DNA of 64,000 bases from Arbacia lixula (lineage: Eukaryota > Echinodermata > Echinoidea > Arbacioida > Arbaciidae). The first letter of the stretch is position 1, and each line of letters opens with the position of its first letter. The notes beneath the pieces are model-generated. The model was not told where the DNA came from and did no database searches. It was given only the letters and a program-made list of their open reading frames with translations. Both the position numbers and the translations under genes were made by a program. The DNA is taken from positions 27,812,273 through 27,876,272 of the forward strand of contig OZ022582.1 of NCBI GenBank assembly GCA_963669155.1, read 5' to 3'. Positions 12,260-24,200 of this stretch are shown piece after piece.

Positions 12260-12499
12260 TCATCTCTGGGAATGTCCCCAGTCGCTGGGGTTGCAAGAGA
12301 AGCCGCTGACCGTCTTCATAAAGTGGGTGCTGAGGGATTGCCCCTGGGCTAGTCCGGTCCTCGTAGGGCGCCCTCTCCGGTTGAAGGACAGGTACCATCG
12401 TTCGTCCTGTTGCCTCACGTACCACGTGGTCCATCTCCGTCCAGTGTCGTCGTTCACAGGCCGCTCGTACCACGCACCAGTGTTGTCAGTGGCATCGTA
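12260..12499 (-). CDS. FGF-family ligand, exon 3 (C-terminal half of beta-trefoil)
   Basis: The last coding exon covers residues 405-483 plus a TGA stop at 12260-12262. The acceptor is strong: TTTTACTAATACCCAG supplies a classic TACTAA-like branch site just before the AG. Its phase (0) matches the exon 2 donor. WYLSFNRRGRPTRTG (residues 439-453), followed by GQSLSTHFM, aligns with the FGF pattern W/Y-Y-V-A-L-x-R-x-G-x-x-x-x-G ... GQK-x-x-x-F-L-P-M. The glutamate-cysteine motif usual at the start of this segment is absent: GAWYER (412-417) stands where most FGFs have ECxFxE. The tail after the core is short (about 18 residues), with no further domain. Confidence 0.85.
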   Translation of the reverse strand, partial: YDATDNTGAWYERPVNDDTGRRWTTWYVRQQDERWYLSFNRRGRPTRTGLAQGQSLSTHFMKTVSGFSCNPSDWGHSQR

Positions 12500-13607
12500 C
12501 TGGGTATTAGTAAAACATGCAATGAAATGGAAAATGTTTATCAAAGATGAGCAAGCAATAGTTATCATTTAAGTACCAGTTGAATGGCGTACTACTCTTT
12601 CCGAACTAATGTTGTGGCAACAAGAGAATGGTGAACTGACTTGACATTTATCATTATTATTATTATCATTATCGTTACTATTTATGTATTTAATCATTTG
12701 ATTGAGGCGAGCAATTCTTGTAAAGCGATGTGAACAATACCTCGCACTGATAAAGTGCTATATACGATACAATCACTGATATCGTGCATGATAATGATTC
12801 ATATTACAAGAAGTAGTAACCTGGACAAAAAAGGACAACTTAGAGTTACGAACAGTAGGCTTAAAATCTAAAAAAATTCTCCTTGGGTTGGAAAGGAGGT
12901 GATTATTAATCATCGGTGGCTTTATTTTTGTTCACGTTTTAACACTTTTTCAGTTAATTTCTTCGAGGATGTCACTTCATATCGCTGAGATCAATCCACC
13001 ATCAGGTGCCATGCCAAACCCGAGGTTAGCGAATATCCACCTCAAACCTCTTTTACAGCATCTTCAGTTTTTATTATGACTGCTGCGTATCAAACTCGAA
13101 AAGGTCACCCACCACATATCGTGGTACCCACGTGCGTCCACACACTTAAAAAATGAACCCTAAATGGTGTAAACCCCGCATAAACCCGGTCGAAAAACAT
13201 ACCCTAAATGACGAAAACCGTTAAAAAAAATATACCCTAAATGGCGTAAACTCCGCCTTAAAAATGGTAATTTAGTACCCTTAACGTCGAAAAAGCAGTT
13301 GAAGCTGAAAAACACCCCCCCCCCGTATTTGGAAAATGTCAACGACGTCGAAGGGCTGAAAACAGACCCTCTCCGAGGCTTTTTGTGGATGCGCGTGCGT
13401 CGTACGTGCTATGTTGAGTGACCGCCTGGGCTTTGAAATTCCTGTTAACTGCTTGATGTTTTCAAACCACACACAAATCATGTCATTTGCTGCCTCCCAT
13501 TCTCTGACTTTCCTTCTTTCATTCAAATGATAGCATCTGCAGACCTCCCTGTTCTCGTGGCATAGGTGTCATACAAATTAGAAATAATCTGAAAAATATG
13601 AACCTAC
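12500..13607 (-). other. FGF intron 2
   Basis: Intron of 1108 bp, with GTAGGT donor at the exon 2 end and CCCAG acceptor at the exon 3 end. It contains a short three-unit repeat at 13147-13260 and a C run at 13313-13324. I see nothing else in it. Confidence 0.75.
13147..13260 (+). repeat. three imperfect CCCTAAATGG-containing units
   Basis: Three units of about 35-45 bp share ACCCTAAATGgcGtAAAcccCGC (upper case conserved) separated by A runs. The spacing and identity are loose. Confidence 0.55.
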
Positions 13608-13735
13608 CGGGTTTGGTATTTGGCTTGCCGGTACTCCAGTAATAGCGCCAGCTTCGTCCATGTGCACGTAGCGGTCGGCTTTGATGCCTTTGATCCTCAC
13701 GTAAGAGGGCCCGATGGCAAAGATGTACAGTCTAG
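13608..13735 (-). CDS. FGF-family ligand, exon 2
   Basis: A 128-bp internal exon. The acceptor TTCCTTCCTTGCAG is good. The first two bases complete a Thr codon with the last base of exon 1 (phase 1), and the donor G|GTAGGTT ends in phase 0. It encodes residues 363-404. YVRIKGIKADRYVHMDEAGAI (373-393, one residue omitted here from the full stretch) matches the most conserved FGF block, typified by VSIKGV-x-x-x-RYL-x-M-x-x-x-G-x-L, followed by Thr-Gly. The joined reading QDVYTRLYIF across the exon 1 junction aligns with the FGF stretch just before it (for example DHSRFGILEF-like in FGF9). The exon runs about eight residues beyond the usual FGF boundary, through ASQIPNP. The acceptor region itself has been tandemly copied upstream. 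Confidence 0.87.
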
Positions 13736-14150
13736 CTGCAAGGAAGGAACGGAGCAAAGAACAGCGACGTTATTCTAATTGCTGTACGGAAATTATGGAA
13801 TCCATTGATCGATCAATCGATTGGCTGATTGGTGGATGCATCATGATGAATATACAGTGGGGCCGATCGCAAAGATTACAGTCTAGCTGCAAGGAAGAAA
13901 CTGGTCAGAGAACAGCGATGCTATTCTAATTGTTGTAAGGAAACCACATAAGCATGTGATCGATCAATCGATTGGTTGATTGGTAGATGAATTATCACGT
14001 AAATACTGGAGGGCATATGTCAACAATGTAGAGTATAGCTGCAAGGAAAGAAGGGGGCGGAGAACGGCGATGTTATTCTAATAATTGTGAGGAAAATATG
14101 TAATCAATTGATCAATTGTTGTAACACAACTGTGTTATCGATTGGTTGAT
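13705..14150 (+). repeat. three tandem copies (about 151-152 bp) spanning the FGF exon 2 acceptor
   Basis: The unit includes the first ~30 bp of exon 2, its AG acceptor and the upstream intron. The TCTAGCTGCAAGG motif at the real acceptor (exon base 13735) recurs at 13886 and, diverged, at 14038. Each unit then continues with GGAGC/CAGAG-AACAGCGA-GTTATTCTAAT and a GATCGATCAATCGATTGG block. Copy 2 keeps a nearly identical exon-like start; copy 3 is more decayed. Confidence 0.85.
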
Positions 14151-14492
14151 TACGTATAGTATCGTATAGTATAGTATATTATAATATAATATAGTATGGT
14201 ATAATTTATAATTTATTATCCATGACAAGAAATTCTTTATTGTTTTGTAGATACAGGTGAGCCAAAGATGAGGTGTACTTTCTGGCTGCATGAAAGAAAG
14301 TTTACGGAAAATGCGGCATTTTACAAGTTTAAGAAATTATGAATTGGCATTAAAGTTAACTAAATATATTGTTAAGAAAAAAGGAGTTGTAAAGGCGAGA
14401 CATAATGGTTGTTCAGATTGTTACTAAAACATCTGTTCTGATTTTAGTTGTTGAATTTAAATGAATACGTAACATTTTGGTGAGAATTAAAC

Positions 14493-14824
14493 TTACACCA
14501 TTGTGTACGGCAAAATGTTGCTTTACATGTAAATATAAATCCACTTAATTTAGACGCAGTTTGCGTGTACTTTGAAATTTTGAAATACAGTATATCTGAT
14601 TTCGTAATTTGTAGTTTTGTAATCTTGGAACAATGCAGTTCAACTCTTATGTATTAGGTTACACCATTGTGTACGGCAAAATGTTGCTTTACATGTAAAT
14701 ATAAATCCACTTAATTTAGACGCAGTTTGCGTGTACTTTGAAATTTTGAAATACAGTATATCTGATTTCGTAATTTGTAGTTTTGTAATCTTGGAACAAT
14801 GCAGTTCAACTCTTATGTATTAGG
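14493..14824 (+). repeat. perfect 166-bp tandem duplication
   Basis: Copy 1 (14493-14658) and copy 2 (14659-14824) appear identical by eye, both starting TTACACCATTGTGTACGGC and ending GTATTAGG. Identity implies a very recent duplication or an assembly artefact. Confidence 0.92.
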
Positions 14825-17574
14825 TTTGGTTCTTTTACTTATATTTGGTTTTGGGTTGCACTTAGTACGACAGTCAATTTGGCAAACGGTGAATACCTTT
14901 TAAAAAAAAAAATCGTGATCATTTTCAGAAGGGAAGCCTGTCAGGAAAGTATTATAAAGCCTCTAACGCAGTCTGAGTGTGGTGTATTCATAACAAAATT
15001 ATCTGAATTGCTTGATGATTATTTTCTTCCCTTTATGCCATAAAACATGCTCGTCTATCGAATCGGTATGTACTGATGATGGCCCAAGAAGAAAAAGTAT
15101 AAATTCTGCACGACAAATGCAGTACTAGTAACTTGAGAACGCATTGTTTAGTCTTGTTATATTCATAGCGATTGTCAGTCTACGTAGCCTTGGCATTGGA
15201 CTCGTCAAAGCCCGGGAGGTCGTGACCCCTGTCAGTCCCTGGCCGTGAGAGGCGCTGTATCATTTACAACCATGACAAAAGAATACATGTACGCTGATAA
15301 TGATGAGCCTCATATTACTTTCACTTAATTCCAAGAAAAGTCTTGTTTTTCTTGAGCTGCCTGCTTTTGTTGTAGAACACGGAAGATGATAAGAGAGACA
15401 CGCGTTCCTGGAAAATGCCTTTTGTTATCCTCATCATGAAAAAGATGTTTTCTTCTCCTTTGGATGAAGAGATAAAGAGATAAAGAGAATGGAATTGCGA
15501 ACAAAAGGCTTTTGTTTTGACTTCTGAATTTTAAGGAAGAGCCCCTTAAAGCATTTACACTCAGGAGCCTTCAACAAATTCCTTGCCTTTTACATCTCGA
15601 GGTGAAAATATGAGAAATATGATTTCCTGAGAGGGAAAACACCTTTTCATTTTTTATCCATACACTTCGTTTATGTCAAAAGTCTGGGAATCGCAACCAA
15701 TTGGTTCTTTTTGATGTGGCATCTTGAATAAAACCCCCTTCGAGGGAGTTGCCTTTTCCTGTATGGTCTACCAAGATGCTCATTCTAAATACAACATTAG
15801 TTCCCTGGCCACACAAGGAGTGTGATGATTGTTAAGCCGTTATGGTGGGTTCCGTGTCGAAGCATACAAATACATTTATACCTTGCCTTGATTTCAACTA
15901 ATTTTATCACAGCAGATAATTTACATTGGGCATGAGACACTTCAATTCCTATTCCAAGCACTTTACATGGTTAGGTTTGTCCTATTCCAAACGTACATTG
16001 AATTCAAAATCGCTATCATTGTACGATGCTGTGCAATATGACCCTTTTCAATGCCAGGCTGCCCGGTGCTCTACATGGTTAGTGTGTGATGCTGGTGTAA
16101 ATGCAACATCAGCACATACATGGTTAACCCTCTGTTTGTCAGACAGACAGCTGCTGAATGGCTTTGGGTGTATAGCAGATGATAGAATATACCAACTGCG
16201 CAAAAGGTGTTAATATACTTGCACCGTGGAAAGAGCGGGGTGGGTGGACATCACACGTTTGATCTGTTTATCGTGTTTAAAACAATGGAAAGTAAAATAG
16301 GTATGTATACAATAGTTGGCTCTGTTATATCCTCCTTTAATTTTGGAGTGAGTGGATTATGCGATGGCGTGGGGTGGGTGCATGAGTGGAGAAAGGGGGG
16401 AGGGGTGTGGGGCTGGGTACGGGATTGGGGAGGGGTGGTGGCATCCAATTACCAACCCCTCCCGAGCGTCACTTGGCACATTGTCCCTAACTTAAAAAAC
16501 ATGATAAAAGAAAAGTGTATAACGTCTCCCAAGCTTCCGTCGTCTGCGGCGGGGTTGGCTCAGGTGCATTCCGAACGCTGTGGGGCGCTGTTTCGGATTG
16601 CATCGTTGCACATGATGAGATGCGCTGAACTCTGACTCGCGCGCTCTACTCCTGGAGCCCGCTTGTTGACTTTTCATCCACAATGGTGTATTGTCTCCCG
16701 CGTGCGTGTCTCGAGGTCTTTTGTTTTCACGCTGAGATAGGAATACCTCCTCGTGCGTATCTTCCTCTTAGTCTCTTCTCTTCCCGCTTTTTTGTTCTCT
16801 TGTCCGTGCTCTTGTTCTTCTTCACGCTGTTGGTAATGTCCTTCATATCAAGCTTCTACCTCCACTTGTTCCTCTTTTTTTCACTCCTTCTTCTTCTACT
16901 TCAATCCTCCCTCTCTGTCCACCCCTCTCTTTTCTACTTTCTCACCACTCTCTCTCTCTTTCTCTCCCTCTTCCTCTCTCGTCCCCCCTCTCTCTCTCCC
17001 TCTATCCCTAAAATTCTCTTTACTCCCAATCTTTCCATTTAGTTCAAGCTTCATTTATTTCTTCGTCAGCTTATCGAACAGAAGATTACAAAATGAGAAC
17101 AGAATTATCAGAGGATGAAACACAAAATCACTTGACTGTGTACTGCACCTGCTCATCGAATATCATGGATATAAAGAATTCAGAAGGACATTCGGATCAA
17201 GCGAGCGGTAACACCTGTCTTGGGGGTAACCGGTGCCAAAATTCATATAAAAAAACGGTGACAATTTCAATAGTGACTGCACCGAATGATGACAAGTTCG
17301 TAGAACGGGGGATTATAAACTGCGTGGGTTTATCAAAACAAAGGCATTCAACCATTTCAAAGTCATGAACATGTCAAAGATCTATTTTCCGGTGGAAAAT
17401 GTAAATTGTTTACTGCTGTCGAATTCAACAATGATTGGAATTTAGACTACATGTATGGAATGTAGAGTATCTATTACTGATGAATAATGACATTATATTG
17501 AAATTGTTCAATTCTTGTTACAACGTCGTTCCCAGAAAGTCAGCTATACAGGACTGGGTAATCTATACCGGTTT

Positions 17575-17665
17575 ATATTCATATATATATCATATAGTTA
17601 CATATATATTATATATGCTATATATATTATATATCTATACCAGTATATATTAATTTGTGTATTAT
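17575..17665 (+). repeat. TA-rich low-complexity tract
   Basis: Runs of ATAT interrupted by single G/C bases inside FGF intron 1. The short open frames across it are not coding. Confidence 0.75.
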
Positions 17666-18837
17666 ATAGTGTGAGTAGCGTTACCAGAAATGTAATACAG
17701 TGATAAACTAGGTGAACATAAATACACTGGCATGTAAACAAATCAGAGAATACAATTGTCCGCATCCCGAAAACACCAACACTACCTATGCAACACAGCT
17801 TAAAAGCTCCAACAACGTAATGAAATAATCGATGAAATCATTGTTTTATCAATCAGTGGATGATTATTTTTTAATGTTTTTCTCCTCACTGTTCAAGTCG
17901 CGGGAACCATGATACATTTTAAACTTTGGATGTGTGTGTTTTTGTAAATAGAGGATTACTTGCATACAGAAAACACTGTATCCAATCTTAGCTATTGACG
18001 ACAATAAGCAACTATGATTGGGACGTCGAGCAACGGACCGACAGCGCTTTTCAGAGCTACCCCATTACAAACAAATACTTATTTATATTTCTCACTGCGC
18101 TATCGGAGCTGTTCTTGTCAAAGCTATTTTAAAAGAACAAATCGAATTGTCCTATTCAGGACTATACACGTGGTGAACCTCATAGAATACTTAGTCACCG
18201 TGCAAGTACTTTCCCTCAAGGAACATATCGATCGATACTCACGCCTCATTAATATGCATGGTGCATAGAGAACGGAGAAACGCACTCGGCCTGCTCTAGT
18301 ATTGTTACGGGGTCAGCAATCCCGTCTTAATTCGGAAAAAGAAAAAAAAACACTTTCATTTATAGAAAGCTGCGGTCAGAGAAGAGATTAGGAAGAGATT
18401 ATATATGCACGCCGCTAAAACACAACTAAGCTCTATCTCTGATTTCCTTGAAAAAGACATAAGTAGGCCTATTCCTCCATAAGTTTAGGATTTTTCAAAC
18501 AAGGGAAAGAGACATCGGACCACTTCCATCCTTGGGAGTATCCACGTGGAAACCATGTAAGAAAGAAGCATGACGGATTAATGCAGTACTCGTCACCTCA
18601 ATACCAACTTGTACTTTTTTGTTTTTATTTTGAAAAGCACTATACTATGACAACATGAATATATCCTGAATGGTTGTCTTGGAGACTACGACACCAACTG
18701 TATAATACGGTGTAATATTGATCAGCCCAATAGAGACAAACGCACACCAGAACATTGATCATTTTCAGGAACTCATTTCTCATAACTTAACTTCACTGAT
18801 CGAAAATTATGGAATAGAGGGAGAGAAAAGGATAGAG

Positions 18838-18842
18838 AGAGG

Positions 18843-18873
<31 letters not shown>

Positions 18874-18966
18874 AGGGACTGAGAAACAGAGAGAGACAGA
18901 GAAGAAGAGAGATTGAGATGGAGAGAGAAAGGGAGAGAGACAGAGAGCAGGAGAGAGAAAGTGAGC

Positions 18967-19002
<36 letters not shown>

Positions 19003-19008
19003 AGAGAC
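18838..19008 (+). repeat. GA-rich microsatellite
   Basis: Interrupted GA units with GGGA and GACA variants, followed by unique sequence. It lies inside FGF intron 1. Confidence 0.9.
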
Positions 19009-20432
19009 ATTCTTCCAGGTATGGTGATCACGTGTCATCGCATGCTTGACATGCTTGAAGGAATCGTATCTAATCCCCAACTATTAACACAACGCGGAAC
19101 ATGTTGTTTACTTTTACAATAAAAACCCGGGTAAAAATACTTATTTTATTATGACGCCCATTTTAGAGTTTACCTTCCGTTCACCGACCAATCACAAATC
19201 ACCTTTTGTACTTGACCTTACTCTACAGATTTAGCGCAAAGAATTAGGGAATGCTACCTATTGGAGTATACTTGTGTATCAGCATACTTGTAGGTGTCCT
19301 AAATCATCCCTCATGGCCATACGTAGATACAGCTCAGCTAAATCAATGAGAAGATTAGTTAACCAACCACCAACCTTGTGAAGGTGCATTCATTGAAGCA
19401 TGTACTGCCATTCAAACAATGAAATATATAGATGATATTCTGTGAAAAGTTGATGGATTTGCGTTGTTTTATCCGCGGTGATCGCTGATGGTCTTTGATT
19501 CTTTTGTTCCATGTGATATTGGCCGGAAATATTGTTTGTATACTGTGTCAATACAATTAATTCACACGGCCTTAGAAATCGGCACCCTACTATCTTGATA
19601 TGGACAGTGTGGTAAAAGGCCTTCACATTTATTACTCATATACACTCGACTATAAGATAGTCATGATGGTATATGCATAATGTCGTGGTAATTTTACTGT
19701 AGAGTTGTTTTAACTATGGTAAACCCATGGTGCAACACCAAGTTATATATCTTACAGTGAATGTTATACGTGTCTTTGCCATGGTAATGCATGTACCATT
19801 TTATGGTAACTACATGACCATTTTGACTCATAATTGCATTTAAGTGGTAAAATATAAATCTCGACGTATCGCGACTCGTTCCATACGTGCCCTATGAAGT
19901 ATCGCAATGGTTATTGAATTTTTTAAAAGGAAAATCCCATCGTTTATAATACGTTTAAGCCCAATCGTACATCCAATTAACCAACATAATGAAAACGCAA
20001 ACACACGATCAATTTCTACTTCCGATTGCTCGTAGAGATTTCCTCCACGGGGCCCCATACGTATTATATGAGCTGACTTTGGCAATTTTCGTTCGACCCT
20101 GAAGCTGTTATTAAAATGCACCGCGTAGCCACACCGCAATTGTCAAAACGTCTACTGACAACCAAACTCTGTTTGTTTAAAAGAGAGCAGAACTTTTCAA
20201 GCGACAATTATGATTGTAATGTTTATTTTCTGGCCCTGTTACAAGTTTGTTTGAAGGGTGTATTCTCTTTGGGGGGTGCCAGGCCTAATTAGCTAATGAT
20301 GTGTCGTCTGTCAAAATGAGTATCGATATTCCCGCCCCGCCTAAATAGCATAATGGTATAATGGCGTGTGTATAACAACCTTATGGAAAGTATGATCATT
20401 CATGGCGGAAGTATTGAATGCGCGGTAATGCT

Positions 20433-21288
20433 ATACTGCCCTACTCTGACAAAAGGAAGCAAGTGAGAAATCACTCAAATCTGGGTTATTGGTATTCTTA
20501 GATTGTACCCAGCATTCCCTACATACGGCCAAAACCTGGCAAGAACTATTAATCTTGCTGCGATATAGTCAATCTAACATGATGTGGTGTTGCACTGATG
20601 CCAATGTAAGTGACAGACACATTTTGCTCATTTTGTCTCCTTTGTTAGTTGCTTCCTTTTGCCAAATTAGGGTAGTATACCTTTGGCGTCAGTTTCACGC
20701 TGGATATGCTTAACTCCTTGAATGCTACATGTGTTTTCTTCTCAGCAGCACTGTACACAAATCCTATAGAACAGCACTGCGCTACACTGTTGAACACTGC
20801 TATTTATGTACATATCTACGATTGCAATATTTTGTTAACTTGTAAATGACAGTGAAATTCAACTACGGATGCCAGCAAGTCAAGTGAAAAATCCTGTAAT
20901 AGATTAAATTAATGTAACACTAAGAACAATATGACACCTGTTATTTGTTTTACTTGTAGATAAAGTTTGGGTGATCTTTTAAATGGTGAGGTCCAGTTAA
21001 CAAGTTTTGCAGTATCTTCGTTTACAGTGGGATATTCTGTCCTACTCTGACAAAAGGAAGCAACTAATAAAAAAGACCTTTCTTGTAAGTGGGCAAAATG
21101 TGTCTGTCACTTGAATTGGCATCAGTGCAACACCACATCAAGTTAGATTAAATATCTCGCAGCAAGATGAATATTTCGTGTCCAGGTTTTGGCCGCATGT
21201 AGCGAATGCTGGGTACAATCTAAGAATATCGATAACCTAGATTTGAGTGATTTGTCACTTGCTTCCTTTTGTCATAGTAGGGCAGTAT
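20433..21288. mobile_element. fold-back structure: two inverted copies of a ~250-bp TIR element
   Basis: Unit 1 (20433-20678) starts ATACTGCCCTACTCTGACAA and ends TTGCTTCCTTTTG...AGGGTAGTAT, so it has its own ~30-bp terminal inverted repeats. Unit 2 (21032-21288) is the reverse complement of unit 1 along its length: the CAGCATTC, GTTGCACTGATGCC and AAAATGTGTCTGTCAC blocks all reappear inverted. About 350 bp separates them. The inverted pairing continues a short way outside (CGCATTCAAT on the right, its complement on the left). No open frame resembles a transposase. Confidence 0.85.
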
Positions 21289-24200
21289 TGTGATCACGCA
21301 TTCAATGCGTTAACTCCTTCTTTGACAGACTCCATGCTGCCTTATGGGTATGGTGTGTATTACCAGTAAAAATATACCTCAATGGCGCCTACAGATTTAA
21401 AGCGGAGATAAGTATTATCATGATAATAGTAAACGATTTGCCCTCGAATATAAGGGCGGTATTTCCTCTGGTAGCGGTTCGTAGAAACACAAACATTTTT
21501 TTAGTGCAGACATATTAATCAGTTAATCATCCCAAAGCGATATTACCTTCGAAGTGTACTGTGATACTTTCTCTTGGGATAGTATAGTCTTCTCTAAAAA
21601 AAAGGGTTATCCCGCAAAAAGGATACACCCATTAAAGAAGACCAACTCGAAGAAAGAAGCCTCTTGATATGTTTGATAACCATTATACTTCAGTTGCACT
21701 ATCCCAAGACACGGGTATGGATATATTTATAAGAGCACCCCGAGGCATCATTATCGAAAATTGTCCTCGACCAGTCTTCCTTTATCAAGCACATCTTGTG
21801 TAAAGTAAAAAGCTTTGGTTAAAATCTCCACTCACCATGCTCACGATGACCTATAGATAGTCACTATTACTTGTGAGTAAAACAAAAGAAGAACAAGACT
21901 GTATATTTTTTGTCATTTCCCTCTGACGTCATCAGTACACATTATTCCTTCCCTATTTATTTCTACCGAAAATGACACGCGAGCATTGAATCATTTATGC
22001 AAATCTCTGCACCTATTTTTGCATTTGATGGCATTCTCTCATTAAACGCATAGGTTACTCAGTGTTAATAAAATCAGAACTAAAACTTTTTTTCTTCCCG
22101 ATTTTATGTCTTTGAAGTACTTGTTAAAACTAAAGCATCATTTTTATTCGTGATATCCATTTAGCTTCATCTCCTCAAATGTTAAATCCGCTGAACGGAC
22201 CAGGCTAGAGAGATGTTGGTGATGAAGTACTCCATCATCAGTTAAGACGCGGAAGAGGTCTCAAGAATCATATCGTGGTGTCTTCGCACATCTATAAAAG
22301 ATTACGTCAAGAGTGACGCAATATGAAAGGGGGGGGGAACCGTGAGAAACACCACGGTAAACTTGAACTTTACCGGAAGGAAATTCAACCATTTCAATTC
22401 TTTGCGCAAGACTAGCTTTTACCAAGTAGTTTCCCTGGATTGTGTCTTTGAGCTTTTCATTTTAAGATTTCAAAACTTATATAACAAACACCCGTTATTA
22501 ATGTATTTATTGTTTAAGTAATATAAGTTTTGAGTTCAGAAAACATTAAGCATGATATTGTATCGTTTATTCCTCAAAATGTTATAGCTGGATTTCAAGC
22601 TTTGGTGGTATAAGTTTCAAGTCCAGACAAACAAAGTATGTTTTTACTTTGACATTTTAAACTTTTAAAAACTGAATTTAATGCCACACTTTTCAGGGGT
22701 AATTGTTTATCGTCCTCTGATTTTCTCTGTATTTCCCACACATTTCAGTCATCCCAGTCAAAACAAAATACAAGAGATGAAATCTCCATTAACCACTTGT
22801 GTGTCAAACAGACTCATTTACTATGGAGCTGTGTGCAATAATAGTGAAACAAAATACACACATGGCACGGGAGGAGTTAACTTGAAAATGTGTGTAAGGA
22901 ATGTGGGAGGAAGATTGTGATGGTTATTTTTATCAGGAAAATGGGATCAGGATCACATTAATACACCCACTCGTAAGCATACCTATTCAGATCCGCGCAT
23001 GTCGCATTGCCAGGGTGCATTATTTTCGCTCACGTTTTGAGGGGTGGGTTAAGGGAAGCCCTCGGCCTCCCCTCCCACCCCCATCCCCATCTCCATTCAA
23101 TGTGTGTCCGTGTTAGAGAACCGTGGGCAGACCTTAACAAAGGCACGCAAATATGTCACTGATACTGTGTGGCCATGCGAACCACACTGAATGCACATTA
23201 CTCAATACACAGCACTACAGAACGTGTTTATCCACATTTATACCTCACTTCTACACATCTACATCATTTGCTTCGTGTAGCCAGTCACAAGATAACTCGG
23301 AACTCTTTCCCCAAACGACACGAACAAGGCCACTGGCCTACACGTCTAGCCCTATCCCAACTATCCCATCAAACAGTGCGTTGTATAATAGCAGAGAGTG
23401 ATCATATACTAACGAGTGTAATTATCTCCATTTAACTCCAACTCCTGACCTCCATTCGGGTTGTCATGATACATATAATAGCCCCGTGATATGAATCTTT
23501 TCACCGCAGAAGAAACCACAATACCGCATAATAGACGTACTTATACCCGCTCGAATAGAGCGCGGCCTAAGTACGCTAAGCGTGGCCTGTAAGCCTCTGT
23601 TTCTCCAGGGTTTGTTCTTCTCGCGGTTGTGGAGACGCGCGGGACATTTTGACAGTAGGTGTCATTAATCTTATTCTCTGGGTGAATTGCCGACATTCTT
23701 GTCTTGTCATCATTGTATATGGGTAAGAGGCCGGGTGGATCCTCGATGTGAATCCGTTTAGTGGTATTGTGCGTGTGGATCACATTTCAACGCACATGGC
23801 CGATAATAATGGTAATAGGGTTTGATCTACATGGGGAAGACTCCGATTTAAGAAAAGAAAGAAAATAGCTATTCTTGTAAAGGTATTTTCTTTGGGCATG
23901 TTCCGACGAATAGGCAAAACCAAATCACAAGAGAAGGGCAGAGCAAGGTAGAGGTGTATAATTCATAGACAGCAGTAGAGCAATGCAAAATATATTGAAG
24001 GATATATAATGTTCCTAAAAGGTAATATATCCTTTTTGCTGACAAAATCAAATTCGTTGACCACGAGTACAAGATATACGTCATGTATGTGGAATATGAA
24101 ACTTAATAGCTACGTAGACTTCAAATACAGCAATTTAAAAAAATGTCTCTTTGTTGTTTGCCTCTCGGAATTAAATTTCTGTTCAAATGAAAAGTGAAGT

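Noticed and set aside
16207..16635. 142-codon plus-strand frame in FGF intron 1
   Set aside because: Gly/Trp-rich stretch arises from a G-rich tract. No domain or splice context.
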